A stretch of DNA of 64,000 nt from Pseudo-nitzschia pungens (GCA_037355855.1 CM074759.1:5394001-5458000); one strand, 5' to 3'; positions 1 through 11,161 are shown, counted from the stretch's first letter. Translations and numbers: made by a program. The notes: generated by a model from the sequence alone, not told the origin.

Positions 1-113
1 ATGACTTGGTCTTCAAGCAAAATCATGTTGGATCCGGCAGCAGTTGTATCAGCGTGGCTGTCCAACTTGCATTGTCCCTCATGACTGGATGAGGAGCGCG
101 CGGGCAAGTCCAT
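1..113 (-). CDS. pol: copia pol (A), N-terminal end only: protease active site
   Basis: First part of the Pol polyprotein, continuing past the left window edge. The first ATG is at 113 (MDLPARSS). The aspartic protease active-site motif LDSHADT follows at about 40-65 (minus strand), then GSNMILLEDQ. The frame is the same as the Gag tail that ends in TGA at 165-167, and the 17 codons between stop and ATG are open. Protease, integrase, RT and RNase H should follow outside the window, so integrity cannot be judged. Confidence 0.75.
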   Translation of the reverse strand, partial: MDLPARSSSSHEGQCKLDSHADTTAAGSNMILLEDQV

Positions 114-164
114 CTGATACAGCAGCCGGCCAACCTTACTTAATTTCGGGCACCGGCCGTCATT

Positions 165-2267
165 TCAGTTCTTGGAGGTCTGTCCTTGGTTTGTGCCATT
201 TCCACCGCCCTTGCCCTTTCCCTTGCCCTTGCCCCGTCCTTTGGGTCCAAAACTGTTCCCCGCGCCTTGGGTCTTGCTCGCGGAGGCAGCAAAGGGAGCA
301 GTAGGGTTTGAACTTGTGGACTGAATGGTTCAAGGTCTCTTCTTGCGGAGGTCAAACAACTGTTGGCGCTGTTCCTTGGAGAACGTCTTGTAAACTTCCA
401 ACGGATACTTCTTGTCTTCAATCTTCCCACTGTATGATCCGCGCTTTCCGCCTCCGCCTCCGCCTCCACCTTGCTGTACGGAGGAGATGCTTCGTGCTCT
501 CTTGGTTGAAGCCGCACCCATCTTCCTTATGCCGAGACAATGCTTGAAAAAGGAAACACACTCGTTGAAGTCATTGGTGTACTTCTTGTTTTGGAGTGCT
601 TGGATCTTGGGGTTCTCAAACCGTTCATCTTGAATGCTGGTGATGAAGTTCATGGTGAACTCTTGCTCATCGGGGAACTTGTCGTGGTTGACGAGGGTAG
701 TCTGAAAGTTCAACCAAGTCCTGCAGTGCTTCTCAAAGTCATAGGTGCGGGAGTCCCCTGTGTAGCGAGAGGTGAACATGCTCGTACGGACCTTGTCGAT
801 GATCGCCGCGACGTTGGTTTGGGAGAAAGCATTCTTGTAGAGGGTTAGGAAAGCAGCTTGGGCGTTTCCAGTTGGATTCTTCGCGTCCTTGTACCTTCGG
901 GCGTAGGCCCAGCCAGGTCCATCGCAAACTGCGTTGCAGAGCAACACCCAAACATCGTGGTTGTCGGTGACAAACTGCGGGCCTTCAAGCGTAGCACATC
1001 GAACATTGTAATCCATCCAGTTGGAGAACGTCCCGTCCTTTCCAACAGTTGCAGATCTCTGGGCGGCGGTCACTGTCTCTTGCTCCGTCGGACAAATAAC
1101 ATACGAGAGGGGGAAGCCTTGTTCGTTGTACTGGAAGCGGAGGAACTGACGGAAGTTTTCTTCCCACTGGCGGAAGTTGTCAAGGTTTGAGAGCTTTGGC
1201 GGGGCGGTGATTCCTAAGGTTGCTTCCTTGTCTGCGGTATCCATTCCATGTAGTCGATTGAATGTCTGGTCAGCTGCAAGGGGATCACTGAGCCAAGTAT
1301 GGGCTGTAGGCTTGATACCAATGAGAGGTTGGTAGCAAATCCACTCCGAGAGGAGCTTAAAGGACTGCCTGAATGAGAGTTCGATGAATACTCGTTCAGG
1401 ATGAGGGCACATTGGATGACGGTCTCCATTGAAATCGCGGAGGTACTTGGGGAGTTCCTTTGCAGAGAGTTGTTGGATCGCCTCGATGCTGTTTAGGCCA
1501 TTACGGAATAATTCATCCGCCGTATCACTGTTGCTGAAACCCGGAAGGATCTTGTGGAGGTCTGCCTCCCTTGAGTTGAGCTTTGCTCCGTTCTTGTATC
1601 CAGAGACACCACCATTAGCCTGGGCTGTGGCATGGGCTTGTAGGACGTAGGGATTGGCTCCTGTAGGCGCAGGAGCGGCGGCAGGAGCAGGAGCAGGGAC
1701 AGGAGCAGCAGCAGCAGCAGCGGCGGCAGCAGCAGCGGCAGCAGCTTCAGCAGCTGCGCGGGCTGCGTTCTCATTGCGCATTGCTCTCAGTTCTTCAGCA
1801 ACAGCAAGCAGGATGACTTCAGATCGGGGTTGGATGTTGACGTTGGGTCCTTGTTGAACTCTGGAGACTCCAAACGCAGCGGGAGCAGCAGCCCGAGCAG
1901 CGACAGGCGCTCCAACAGCAGGGGGTGCTCCAGCAGTAGGGGGTGCTCCAGCAGGGGCGTTGTTCAGGGCATGTGGAACTCCAACATCGGCAGCAACCCC
2001 AGGGACACGTCCGACAACTCCAGGGACAGCAACATCAGGGGCACGTCCGACAACTCCAGGGACAGGACCGGCTCCAGGGACAGGACCGGCTCCAGGGACA
2101 GGACCGGCTCCAGGGACAGGATTTGCTCCAGGTACAGGAGCGCCGGCTCCGGGGCCAAGATTGGCTCCCGCTCCAGGTGCAGGACGTGCAGCAGCAGCGG
2201 TGGCGTTGGCAGCAGCGGCGTTGGCAGCGGCAGCTGCGGCGGCTTGACTTCTGGTTTGCTTGGCCAT
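165..2267 (-). pseudogene. gag: copia gag (A) with one nonsense codon
   Basis: Structural protein that packages element RNA into virus-like particles. The ATG at 2267 opens MAKQTRSQ, as in B. The N-terminal ~190 residues are Ala/Pro/Gly-rich and include four copies of an 18-bp minisatellite (about 2056-2127, PVPGAG-type residues). A conserved Gag core follows (about residues 200-560, with DNHDVWVLLCNAV and SRTYDFEKHCRTWLNF). Translation stops at 330-332 after KKRP. Element B has a CGA arginine codon there, so this is a CGA-to-TGA nonsense change. The same frame then stays open to the conserved TGA at 165-167 and encodes a basic tail rich in GK pairs. No CCHC zinc knuckle is visible; the tail may bind RNA instead. 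D carries the same nonsense codon. Confidence 0.85.
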
Positions 2268-3146
2268 GGTTGACTTGACTTGACCTGACTTGTCTTGGAA
2301 GGTACTAACTAATTCGCTTCAGTTTCTGAACCAAATTCTTTTGTGGCGGGAACTGTTGTCGACCGAAGGGAAAATAAATCCTAATCGGTCTTTCTGCTCT
2401 GATCGGTGGTCCGATTCTGAGGTATGACTGACCTCAGGGTTCTTCTTTTTGCTTCTAATTCTGATTCCAACCAGGAACTTGTACAAGGGGCATAGCAAGT
2501 TCCGGCGATTGAATTCAAACTGTATCTTGAAGATCCCTTGGCTAAAAATCGGAACCGTCGATATGGCAGACTGAGGCGCTATACGGTATCACTGTCGTGG
2601 CCTCATTTATTCTTGTTGGATGGTCCTGACTTCATGGTCCATTGTTCTGCTAGACGCTTGGTCCCACTGGAAGCTCCCTGGTACGTGGCGTTCTGTCCTC
2701 CCGAGAAGTTCTTTCCAGTGCTCAGTTCCATCCGTGGCATGTGCGCGTCCGCTTGAATCCTGTAAGTGGAATTAACAGGGAATCATGGACGTTTCCTTCC
2801 TCCACGTCTGTCTCTTGCTCCTTCCCCCTTTCCGGACTGAGCCTCCATGGTGCCACCATGACGCTCAGCTACTGTAATCCTTGTAACACCAATAGGCCCC
2901 AGAGGTGGATGTGTGGGCTCCGGTTGATTCGCGCGCCTTGTCTGTCTGCTCTGTCGGGGAAGGGCTCCCCATTAACATCAGGGATCTCGCGATATCAGCT
3001 GCTGGTCCAGTAGTGACAGCTGATGTTTTACATCCAAGTGGAGGCATGGATGCCAGTGGTGATCAGCCAGCTGGGTTTCTTCACACGCTCTATTCGCCAG
3101 CGTCCTGGCCTTCGTAGATGTGGTCGAGCGGTGGGTCTGATAAACT
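2268..3146 (-). other. Untranslated leader of copia A with conserved primer-binding-type site
   Basis: There is no convincing gene. The first 15 bases after the LTR (minus strand AGTTTATCAGACCCA, 3146-3132) are identical in A, B and C at the place where a tRNA primer binding site belongs. The primer tRNA is not identified. Downstream blocks (for example 3060-3100 and 2760-2830) are recognisably shared with the B leader at 20330-20640. Confidence 0.6.
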
Positions 3147-4103
3147 GCGTTGATATGCCCGTCGGCAATTCGTAGGAATTAATCGACTCGTAACTTGATC
3201 CATAATCCGACTCGTAGTTCGATCCGTACTGAAACAGTGGATAGCAATAACAACAGTGCAACATGGAGCGCTGGCAAATCGTGAGTCTACAGAAGATACT
3301 GATTTAGAGCTATTGCATACACTCAAATACTACAGAATACTCCCCTAGAGGTACATCGGGATCGATTGTAGAGTGGAGGGCATGATGGTGTTTATTTAAA
3401 GGGGAAGAAAAATTAAAAGAGTGAGCTGAAGCGCTGAAGCGCTGAGCTCTGGACAAAGGAGAACTCGTTCGTATCGTATCCACTCAGTACTGTATTCCTG
3501 TAGGCTTGTACAGAGTGGAATAGCGTAGCGGAGTGGCGTATCGTAGCATACAGCGTATCGTAGCATACAGCGTACAGCGCTGTAGGCTTAGTACTGTATC
3601 CTACGGAGTAGCATAACGCATGGAGTAGCGTTAGCGCTTAATTAGATTGGATCCAATTGTATGCTAGCTTGCTGGCGTGCTAACTTAAAAACTGTCTGGG
3701 TCAGGTATCCGGTCATAGTACTAATAGTACACCAATGACCCCACCCCGGCGGTAGCATCGTATGGTAGCATGGTATGGTAGCATACAATATCTTGTAATC
3801 GGTTAGCATTAGCAACCCTAACCTTGTAGCACTCAGCTACACTGTGCTAATGCCGGTGCTATACCCGGGGTATGTACAACTGGTACAAATCCTACACGAG
3901 AACCCGGGTCACTTGACTGTAGCACCCCATACCACTTGAAATAAGCCTGTTGCTAAGCCTGTTGCTAAGCGCTGTTGCTAAGCCTGCTGCTAAGCGCTTT
4001 GCTAAGCGCTCAACCGGTCCTGTTGCTGGGGCTAGGCCCTGTAGCTCTGGTACAGTTCCCTACACAGGACCTTAGCATCTTGGAGGAGGTGAATAGCAAC
4101 ATA
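3147..4103 (-). repeat. 5' LTR of copia element A (957 bp)
   Basis: The minus-strand start TATGTTGCTATTCACC and end GGGCATATCAACGC match the LTR ends of D and N and resemble those of B and C. It has a 12-bp minisatellite of the GCTTAGCAACAG type (plus strand about 3940-4010, read as TTGCTAAGCCTG). A candidate polyadenylation signal AATAAA (minus strand, 3391-3396) lies just before a block conserved in all LTRs here that contains CATGATGG. Ends were placed by comparison with elements whose two LTRs are both visible. Confidence 0.8.
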
Positions 4104-4809
4104 GCACAGCATCCAGTGATCCTATGACAATGGGGCGAACTCCGTTCAAGATGGTACATGGGTACATGCCAGACATATCTCTATACCAATCCCATGAATG
4201 GTATGATTTTGTTTATTGGGTTGATCTCTCTGATGGGACCGAGAAGCTGGGACGATGGCTTGGTCTGTGCAGCAACCAATTCGGAGGAGGAGACTGCCAC
4301 TGGATCCTGAACGAGACGGCGATGCCTGTGAGCACTAACACAGTCCGCGCTGTAACTGAAGAAGAATGGCGATCCCATGATGTCAAGCGATATATGGACT
4401 CATTTGACCAAGCAGTGGAATCCAAGATCGGGGACAAGGTTGGGGATACCAACGCAAAGTTTCAAGCCACCTACCCTGATCCCCCTGCGGAGTTATTTGA
4501 GGGACACGAAGAACGATGGGAACTCGCCGAGCCAGAAGCCTCCATTCCTAATATTGACGATCTCATACCTGCTGGGGATGACTATGATGAGTATATTGGT
4601 AACAATGTCATGATCCAGAAGGGGGACGAGCGATTGCGGTGTGTTGTGAAGAATTGTTCTGCTGATCTCAGTGGTAATCCGATTGTCAAGAGGAATGATA
4701 ACCCTATCCTTGCTACCAGGATGTACAATCTGCAGGTCCCAGATGGTTCTGTTGAGCAGTACACCGCCAATATTGTTGCTGAGAGCATGTACAGCACGAT
4801 CAACAACAA
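4104..4809 (+). pseudogene. pol: copia pol (F), integrase C-terminal region, segment 1
   Basis: Open segment encoding the region from the end of the integrase core (MTMGRTPFKMVHGYMPDIS) through the linker before RT (DGSVEQYTANIVAESMYST). It aligns throughout with B pol at about 24980-25650. It is broken on the left by element A and on the right by insertion G, whose target duplication is AGCACGATCAACAACAA. Several residues differ from D in this part (for example CSNQF against CGDRF), although the following segment of F is nearly identical to D. It is non-functional as it stands because it is disconnected from the rest of pol. Confidence 0.85.
4793..4809 (+). repeat. Target-site duplication of insertion G, left copy
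   Basis: AGCACGATCAACAACAA is repeated at 6851-6867. The uninterrupted site exists in D (minus strand, about 19318-19302), showing that a single copy was present before insertion. A 15-17 bp duplication is typical of target-primed reverse transcription. Confidence 0.9.
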
Positions 4810-5094
4810 TAATAATAATAATATACTTATTTAAGTAGGAAAATCCACCGAAGGTGGTTAAAAGCTACTCAGTCTGTAACCAGACTTTATCGTCGCCTCA
4901 ATCGAAGAGTCAGGACCCCAAGTCGTAGAATGACGCGCCGCCTCAACCATGGGGAATAGGCCCCAGGTTGTAAATACGGCTATTTTGCAAACGAACCTTG
5001 GTAAGAAACAGGAAAAAAACAAACCAGTCCAGAGCACAACAGACACTGCTGTTGCAAAGCGTACAGGAGACGGGGTAACAAGAACGTGAAAGGG

Positions 5095-5280
5095 AAAGAC
5101 ACAAGCAAAACTGTCCCTGGAATGCTGCTGTAAAGCATCAGTAATGCTAGTTGTCAGCCGACACAAGCAAAACCCTTCCTCAGATACATAGTATCAGTAA
5201 TGCAAGTGGTCAGCGTACAAAAGCAAAACTCCTCTCTAAATGCTGGACTGCAGCATCAGTAATGCGAGTAGTCAGCCCCG
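5095..5280 (-). repeat. Tandem ~60-bp repeats near the 3' side of G
   Basis: Three degenerate units with ACACAAGCAAAAC followed by CATCAGTAATGC and GTCAGC (starting near 5100, 5160 and 5218). They are non-coding and of unknown function. Confidence 0.6.
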
Positions 5281-5559
5281 AACACATTCCTTACCACTGT
5301 ATGGTACATAAAGTGCAGAGCCTACTACCAAATTCGGAACAGCTGTCCTCCTGTTCGAACTTAGTAGTAGCCACGTAGAGGCAGTGGAGCCTACTACCAA
5401 ATTCAAATTCGTGACAGCTGGCCTTCTGTTAGAACTTGAACTTGCTCTCCTGTAGTAGCTTGGAAACAAGGGCTCTAAGTGATAACACTTATGGACCATC
5501 AGGGCTGTAGGCTTGAAAACAGGTCTCAGCTGTACTGTGAACTGGAGGGGTATATAATG

Positions 5560-6300
5560 GTGGTGGTGCATATAGTAAAGAATACTTAGCGACTTTGGGG
5601 CTTGGGTCAAAAAACAGGTGGACATAAGGAAATATCACTTATGGTCCGGCAGGGCAGTAGACTTGAAAACAGATGACAGTTGAAGTGTGCATCTGAGAGG
5701 TATATGTAGATGGTGGAGCCTTAAGCGAACTGTACTTTACTGTACTTAGCGGCTTTGGGGCTTGGGTCAGAAAAACAGTAGGACCTTAAGCGAAAACACT
5801 TATGGTCCAGCAGGGCAGTAGACTTGAAAACAGATGACAGTTGAAGAATGCATCTGAGAGGTATATGTAGGTATGAGAGCCTTAAGCAAACTGTACTTAG
5901 CGGCTTTGGGGCTTGGGTCAAAAAACAATAGGACCTTAAGCGAAAACACTTATGGTCCAGCAGGGCAGTAGACTTGATAACAGATGACAGTTGAAGTGTG
6001 CACCTGAGAGGGTTATGTAGGTAGGAGAGCCTTAAGCGAACTGTACTTAGCGGCTTTGGGGCTTGGGTCAGGAAACAGTAGGACCATAAGCGAAAACACT
6101 TATGATCCAGCAGGGCAGTAGTTTTGAAAACAGATGACAATTATTCTGTACACCTGAGAGGGTTATGTAGGTGGTGGAGCCTTAAGCAAACTGTACTTAG
6201 CGGCTTTGGGGCTTGGGTCATAAAACAGTAGGACCATAAGCGAAAACACATATGGTCCAGCAGGGCAATGGACTTGAAAACAGATGACAGCTGGAATTTC
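5560..6300 (-). repeat. Tandem ~150-bp monomers inside G
   Basis: About five units, each holding CTTAGCGGCTTTGGGG then CTTGGGTCA (near 5585, 5745, 5898, 6047 and 6198) plus CACTTATGGTCCAGCAGGGC and AAACAGATGACAG. They resemble the shorter AAAACAGG / CACTTAGGGACCAGG units of the LINE X 5'UTR and are probably promoter or 5'UTR monomers. Confidence 0.75.
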
Positions 6301-6850
6301 TTGTAGAAATATACCTACAGTGGAAGGGGCTGTTCGTGAACTACACCTTGAAAAGACTTAGGGGACTTAGCAAGGAACCTTGAAGAATGTAGAACGTTAA
6401 GTGGAAATCACTTAGGAAGCTTGGAAACAATGTAGAACATTAAGTATAATATATACTTAAGGGCCTTGAGGGTGGAGCTTGGAAACAGATCGAAGCAGTA
6501 CAGACGTCAACAGTAAGACGGCAACAGTATTAGAAGTATTTTCGAATCGCTGTAGAATCGGTACTGGAGGTGCTGTAGAAAATTAGGTGTCGGTTTTGTT
6601 TTGGTTGTTGCTGCTGATCCATCGGCCGAGTGGTGAATTGGCAACCAAATCAACCAAAAGAAGCAGCCAGCAACTGAACCAATAGCAGAAACAAAGAGCG
6701 CAGGTCTTGGTTAATACATGTAGGTCCTGGGGTTGTGATTGGTGGTGTAAAAGGGAGCGAGATATCGCATGGTAAAGTTGTGTAGAAATCTACGTATTTT
6801 TAGTACTGGAACATCGGAACGTCGGACAAAATGCGCGATGCGCAAATTGT

Positions 6851-8932
6851 AGCACGATCAACAACAACGGCCACATGTTTTCCCTGCTGGACGAGATTAT
6901 CGACCATGAAAAGGATGGATCCGCCGTCAGGAAGCAAGACGCCACCATTACCAACAAGTATGGCCGTAAGGTCCCCAAGCCCACTACAAGGGGATGGCGA
7001 TTGCTTGTCAGTTGGAAAGACGGTACGGAGTCATGGTGTAAGTTGAGTGATCTGAAAGAGTCCTTTCCAGTGGAGACCGCGGAGTATGCTCTATCAGCCA
7101 AGATTTCAGAGCAACCGGCGTTCCGATGGTGGATCCACCATGTACTACGAAGGAAGAAGCGGATCCTCAAGGCCACCAAGCAAAACAAGTACTTGGATAG
7201 GACGCACAAGTTTGGAGTCAAGTTGCCCCATTCCATTCCTGAAGCTCTTGCCATTGACCAAAAGACTGGAACCCACTATTGGGAGAAGGCGATTGCCAAG
7301 GAGATGCAAAACAACAAGATGGCGTTTGAGTTTGATCCCAGTTACACCGTCGACAGCCTCAAATCCAAAGGATTCAGCAAGATTACGGCCCACATGATTT
7401 TTGACGTGAAATTGGGGTCCCTTACAAGGAAAGCAAGGCTCGTCGCGGATGGACACAAGGTACAAGCCACTGCCAAGGAACATACCTTCAGCAGTGTACC
7501 AAGCAGAGATTCAGTCCATATCTTCTTCCTGTTGGCAGCGCTGAACAATTTGGATGTCCTATCTGCTGATATTCAGAACGCCTATCTCACTGCGCTGATC
7601 AAGAAGAAGTACTATTTGATTGCATGAGCTGAAGATGGATTTCCCCCCCACTTGGTAGGTCAAGTATGTAAGATAGTAGGGGCACTGTATGGGCTCCCTG
7701 TTGCAGGCGCTTTGTTCCGATCATATCTGACAAAGCACCTATGAACGCTGGGATACCAACCTTGCAAGGCCAATCCTGACGTTCATATGCGAGTGGAGAC
7801 GAGGAAGGATGGCTCCTGGTACTGGGCCTACCTGATTGCATACGTTGATGACATCATTTACTGCAGCGAAGATGCTCGGAAGCAGTTGGAGAGTATCGAG
7901 CAGCAATTCACGTTGAAGGACGGGACTATAGAAGTCCCAACCCTGTATTTGGGAGCTTATATCCATTCGTATGTGATCGAAGATGACCCCATACCCAAGT
8001 GGGCGATGTCCTCCGAGAAATATGCCAAGAAAGCAATCGACGCTGTTGAAAAGGAGCTTGATACGGAGCAATATGGTTACAAGTATCTTTGGAACAAGGT
8101 GACCACTCCGTTGACATCCGAGTACCGTCCAGAGGTTGATGTAACCGCCGAACTGGATCCAAGCAAGCAAAACTACTACCAGGGCCTGATTGGTGTCTTG
8201 AGGTGGTTATGCAAGCTCGGCCGACTCAATCTAGTCATGCCTGTGTCCCTTATGTCCAGGTACCTAGCACAAGCAAGAACAGGGCATTTGAATCAAGTAT
8301 TGCACATGTTTGCTTACCTCAAGGCACACACCCGATCCAAGTTGGTGTTTGACGAGATCCGGCCTGTAGTGGATGAGTCCAAGTTCTCTGATTGCGATTG
8401 GAGTGAGTTTTATCCAGACGCCAAGGAGGTGTTGCCACCAGATGCTCCTGAACCCCTTGGAAAAGCAGTAATTATAAGCTGTTTTGTTGATGCGGACCAT
8501 GCTGGATGCAAAGCAACAAGAAGATCCCATACTGGGATTATTCTATTCCTGAACAGGGCCCCCATCCTGTGGTTCAGCAAGCGCCAGATCACTGTGGAAA
8601 CCTCAACCTTTGGATCTGAGATTGTTGCGCTTCGAATTGCCATTGAACTGATTGAAGGGCTCAGATACAAGCTCAGGATGATGGGGGTTCCCATTGAAGG
8701 ATCTATGAATGTGTACTGTGACAACGAGTCTGTTGTCAAGAATACCACCAGACCAGAGAGTCCATGCAACAAGAAGCACAACAGCGTTGCCTATCACAAA
8801 GCAAGAGAGTCTATTGCTGCTGGCACAATCCGAATTGCAAAGGAGCCTGGTGAGACCAATATTGCTGACCTATTCACCAAGTTACTGAATGGTCCGGCTT
8901 TGAAGGCCCACTGCGCTCGATGCATGTGGTAA
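6851..8932 (+). pseudogene. pol: copia pol (F), RT and RNase H, segment 2
   Basis: Continuation of F pol after insertion G. It encodes the pre-RT linker, the RT palm (SADIQNAYLTA, about 7560-7590; AYVDDI, about 7840-7860) and RNase H (CFVDADHAG about 8480-8510, STFGSEIVA, VYCDNESV, NIADLFTKLLN), ending ARCMW and TAA. Broken by TGA at 7625-7627 (B has a CGG codon there) and by TGA about 7741-7743 in the codons before TLGYQP. Element D has the same stops, so they predate the F/D duplication or were copied from one defective template. The RT motifs survive in sequence but no full-length enzyme can be made. Confidence 0.88.
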
Positions 8933-9215
8933 TTGCTCCAGATGCACTATTTGAGGTACTTTGATCTCTGGCAAGCAGTGTGGATGCAATCTGTTATTTC
9001 GACGTCCCGGGGAATGGTCCCGGGGACCTCTATGTTTCATGTGAAGTCTCCCGGATGCCGGTTCCGGGGACTACAGAGTTTACGTTCTATGTGGGAGTCT
9101 TCGGGACATCGGTCCCGGGGACTATAATGTGACCCTACAATAGGCTGATCAGTTCCCTGTATGTGGCAGGGATGCAACTATAGGGCAAAACGTCCTTCGG
9201 TTGCCGGGCAAGGGT
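8933..9215 (+). other. 3'UTR remnant of copia F with GGGGAC-type repeats
   Basis: Non-coding. Identity with D ends abruptly near 8999. From about 9045 it is identical in inverted orientation to 53566-53745. It holds several CCGGGGAC motifs that resemble the polypurine tract seen directly before the 3' LTRs of B, C and D. The F polypurine tract and LTR themselves are missing. Confidence 0.65.
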
Positions 9216-10741
9216 GTTCGATGGTCAAGGATTCTGATGTTTTTGGCCACAGCAAGAATTCTGATGTTTTTGGCCATCCTTTTCCCCAAGCTCCCTCCTC
9301 TAACTCCAACCTCATCACCTTCCAATGTTTGTCAAGAGCAAGGCTAGTGTTGCACTTTATGCTGAGCACTGTTTGAATGAATCCAAGCTCCTTCCCTGTG
9401 ACCTCTTCAACCAGCCCCTGAAGGATGTCTGCCCCTCCAGTTTTTCATATATTGCCAACAACAAGCATGAGTCTTCTGATTGCACTTGGCTCCAGCCTGG
9501 TGGAACTGGCTTTACCATTGACCAACTCTTTAGCTCCCACAAGGTTGCTCATGGGGCTGATCCTTCTGGTCTTGGCAGGTGGACCTTTGTCAAGTTCCAG
9601 GGCAGGGCTGGCTCCACTGTCACCATGTTTTCTGCCTACTGCCCTGTTGAGAATGACAGGGATCTTGGATCAGTTTGGAACCAACAGTGCCGGTACTTTC
9701 AGGCAGTTGAGGATCTGATCTCCCCAAATCCTTGTATCCTTTTCCACAGGGATCTGACTGCTGCCCTTCAGGTTTGCCTGGGGGCAGGTGACTCTGTCAT
9801 TCTTGGGATTGATCACAATGCTGATGTCCGGTATGATGGCTTGTCTTCTGAGCTCAAGGCTCTTGGTTTCAGAGATGCTATTCTGACATTGCACTCTCAG
9901 CCTTCTCCTCCAGCCACCCACAACAGAAACACCACCAGGATGCCAATTGATGCTATTTGAGTATCTGATTCTGTTGATGTTCTAAGGGCTGGCTATTGTC
10001 CCTTTTGAGGTGACCAGGGAATGGAGTCTGACCATCAGATGCTCTGGATTGAGGTTTGCAATGGCAACATCATGGGAAAGCATCTGCCACCTCCTGTGCA
10101 TTTCTCTCTGTCCAAACTCCAGTCCTCTCACCCTCATCTATGCCAAAGGTATTTCAAGTGTGTCAGGCACAGGTTTGCCAGAGCTGGAGTGTTTTTCTCT
10201 CCAGGCCAAGCTGGAGCACCTGCTGGCTCAGTTTGAGTCTGGTGACACTTCTGTGCAAGTAGATCTCATCAATACCTACTATGAAGTCTTCCATGAAACC
10301 TCCACCTCTCTCAGGCTGTCTGTTGAACAGCATCTCTGCCACACTTGTGCTGGGATGGTTCCATGGTCCCCACAGCTTCAAGTTTATTGTGATATCATTG
10401 ATTTCTGGCGCCGTGTTGTGAAGTTGAGGCAGGGTGTGTCTACCAGCCACACTGTTTTGAAGAGGCTGGCCTGCAAGCTTTCTCTCTACAAAGGAGAAAC
10501 CTGTGACCTGACTAGTGCTATCTTGCATTTGAAACAAGCTTACAAGCAGTACTGGGCGGTGAAAAAGTTGGCTCCCTCATGGAGAGACTCTTTCAATCAA
10601 GGCCTGGTGGATGCACTTCTTGCTGAGGGCAAGCCCCACAACCAGAGTGCTTCCCAGATTTGTTCTTGGATGCGTAGGGACCGTCTTCAATGAGAGCTTG
10701 GTCTTGTTGCTAGGTCTATTTGAGGTCGTGTCAACAAGGCT
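9215..10741 (+). pseudogene. LINE ORF2 fragment K (endonuclease domain and linker)
   Basis: Decayed plus-strand copy of the N-terminal part of the LINE ORF2 protein. It has APE-type endonuclease motifs (ALYAEHCLNES about 9345, FSAYCPVEND, LGIDHNADV about 9805, MESDHQMLW about 10024) and the linker up to RGRVNK. Against H it has a ~60-nt deletion near 9326, nonsense codons after PIDAI (9958-9960) and in YCPF-stop-G (about 10005), and stops near 10691 and 10720. It ends abruptly at the LTR of D. There is no RT domain, so it is non-functional. Fragment J shares its stops and its copia flank. Confidence 0.88.
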
Positions 10742-11161
10742 GCGTTGATATTTGCCTGTCAGCAATTCGATCCGTAGTTATTCAATCCGTAATTCCATCC
10801 GTAGTTTGATCCGTAGAATAAACTATACTGAAACAGTGGATAGCAATAACAACAGTGCAACATGGACTGCTGGCAAATCATGAATCTACAGAAGATACTG
10901 ATTGAACGCTATTACATACACACAGATACTACAGAATACTCCCCTAGAGGTACATCAGGATCGATCAAAAGTGGAGGGCATGATGGTGTTTATTTACAGG
11001 GGAAAGAAATTAAAAGAGTGAGCAAAGTGCTGAAAGCGCTGAGCTCCGTATCAAATAATCTAAAAAAGGAGAACTTGTTGTCACGTATCCACTCAGTACT
11101 CTAATCCTGTAGAGTTGTACAGAGTAGCGTAGCGTAGTGGATTAGTGTAGCACAGAGTAGC

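Larger units (their letters stand above)
1..4103 (-). mobile_element. Ty1/copia LTR retrotransposon A, 5' part, cut by window edge
   Basis: Reading the minus strand from 4103 there is a 5' LTR (4103-3147), an untranslated leader (3146-2268), gag (2267-165) and the first codons of pol, after which the window ends. The 3' half and 3' LTR lie outside. The element sits inside the pol of plus-strand element F: directly right of its LTR the sequence GCACAGC leads into F integrase-region coding sequence. The matching left flank is outside the window, so the 5-bp target duplication (probably GCACA) cannot be confirmed. Element D has the same target site uninterrupted near 29920. Gag has a premature stop, so this copy is probably not autonomous. 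Confidence 0.85.
4810..6850 (-). mobile_element. Non-autonomous LINE derivative G (2.04 kb, no ORF)
   Basis: Minus-strand retroelement flanked by a perfect 17-bp target duplication. Its 5' end (plus 6780-6850) matches the 5' end of LINE X (plus 52320-52389), including the block that reads TTTGTCCGACGTTCCGATG on the minus strand. Its 3' end (4810-4920) matches the LINE 3'UTR: AGTCTGGTTACAGACTGAGT, a short hairpin, then an ATT-rich tail. Between them there is no ORF1 or ORF2, only tandem repeats resembling the LINE 5'UTR monomers. I infer an internally deleted family member that moved in trans. It is present in F and absent from D. Confidence 0.85.
4104..9215 (+). mobile_element. Ty1/copia element F, 3' half, interrupted by A and G
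   Basis: Plus-strand copia remnant. The pol segment 4104-4809 (integrase C-terminal side) resumes at 6851 after LINE-derived insertion G and ends at TAA 8930-8932. A 3'UTR follows and is truncated at about 9215, where it joins LINE fragment K. No 3' LTR remains. It shares stop codons with D, and its 6870-8999 segment is nearly identical to D, whereas its 3'UTR after 8999 differs clearly. It is a dead copy. Its uninterrupted DGSVEQYTA codons (about 4741-4770) are the empty version of the site where B entered D. Confidence 0.85.

Noticed and set aside
140..517. 125-codon minus-strand frame at the end of A gag
   Set aside because: It is out of frame with both the Gag core and the GK-rich tail, which lie in one frame ending at 165.
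1493..1774. Long open frames opposite or out of frame to gag (Leu-, Ser- or Gln-rich)
   Set aside because: They are shadows of the GC-rich Ala/Pro repeat of gag and match no protein style.
5560..6300. Structural RNA or virus-derived array suggested by ~150-bp repeats
   Set aside because: The flanking 17-bp duplication and LINE ends explain it as part of retroelement G.
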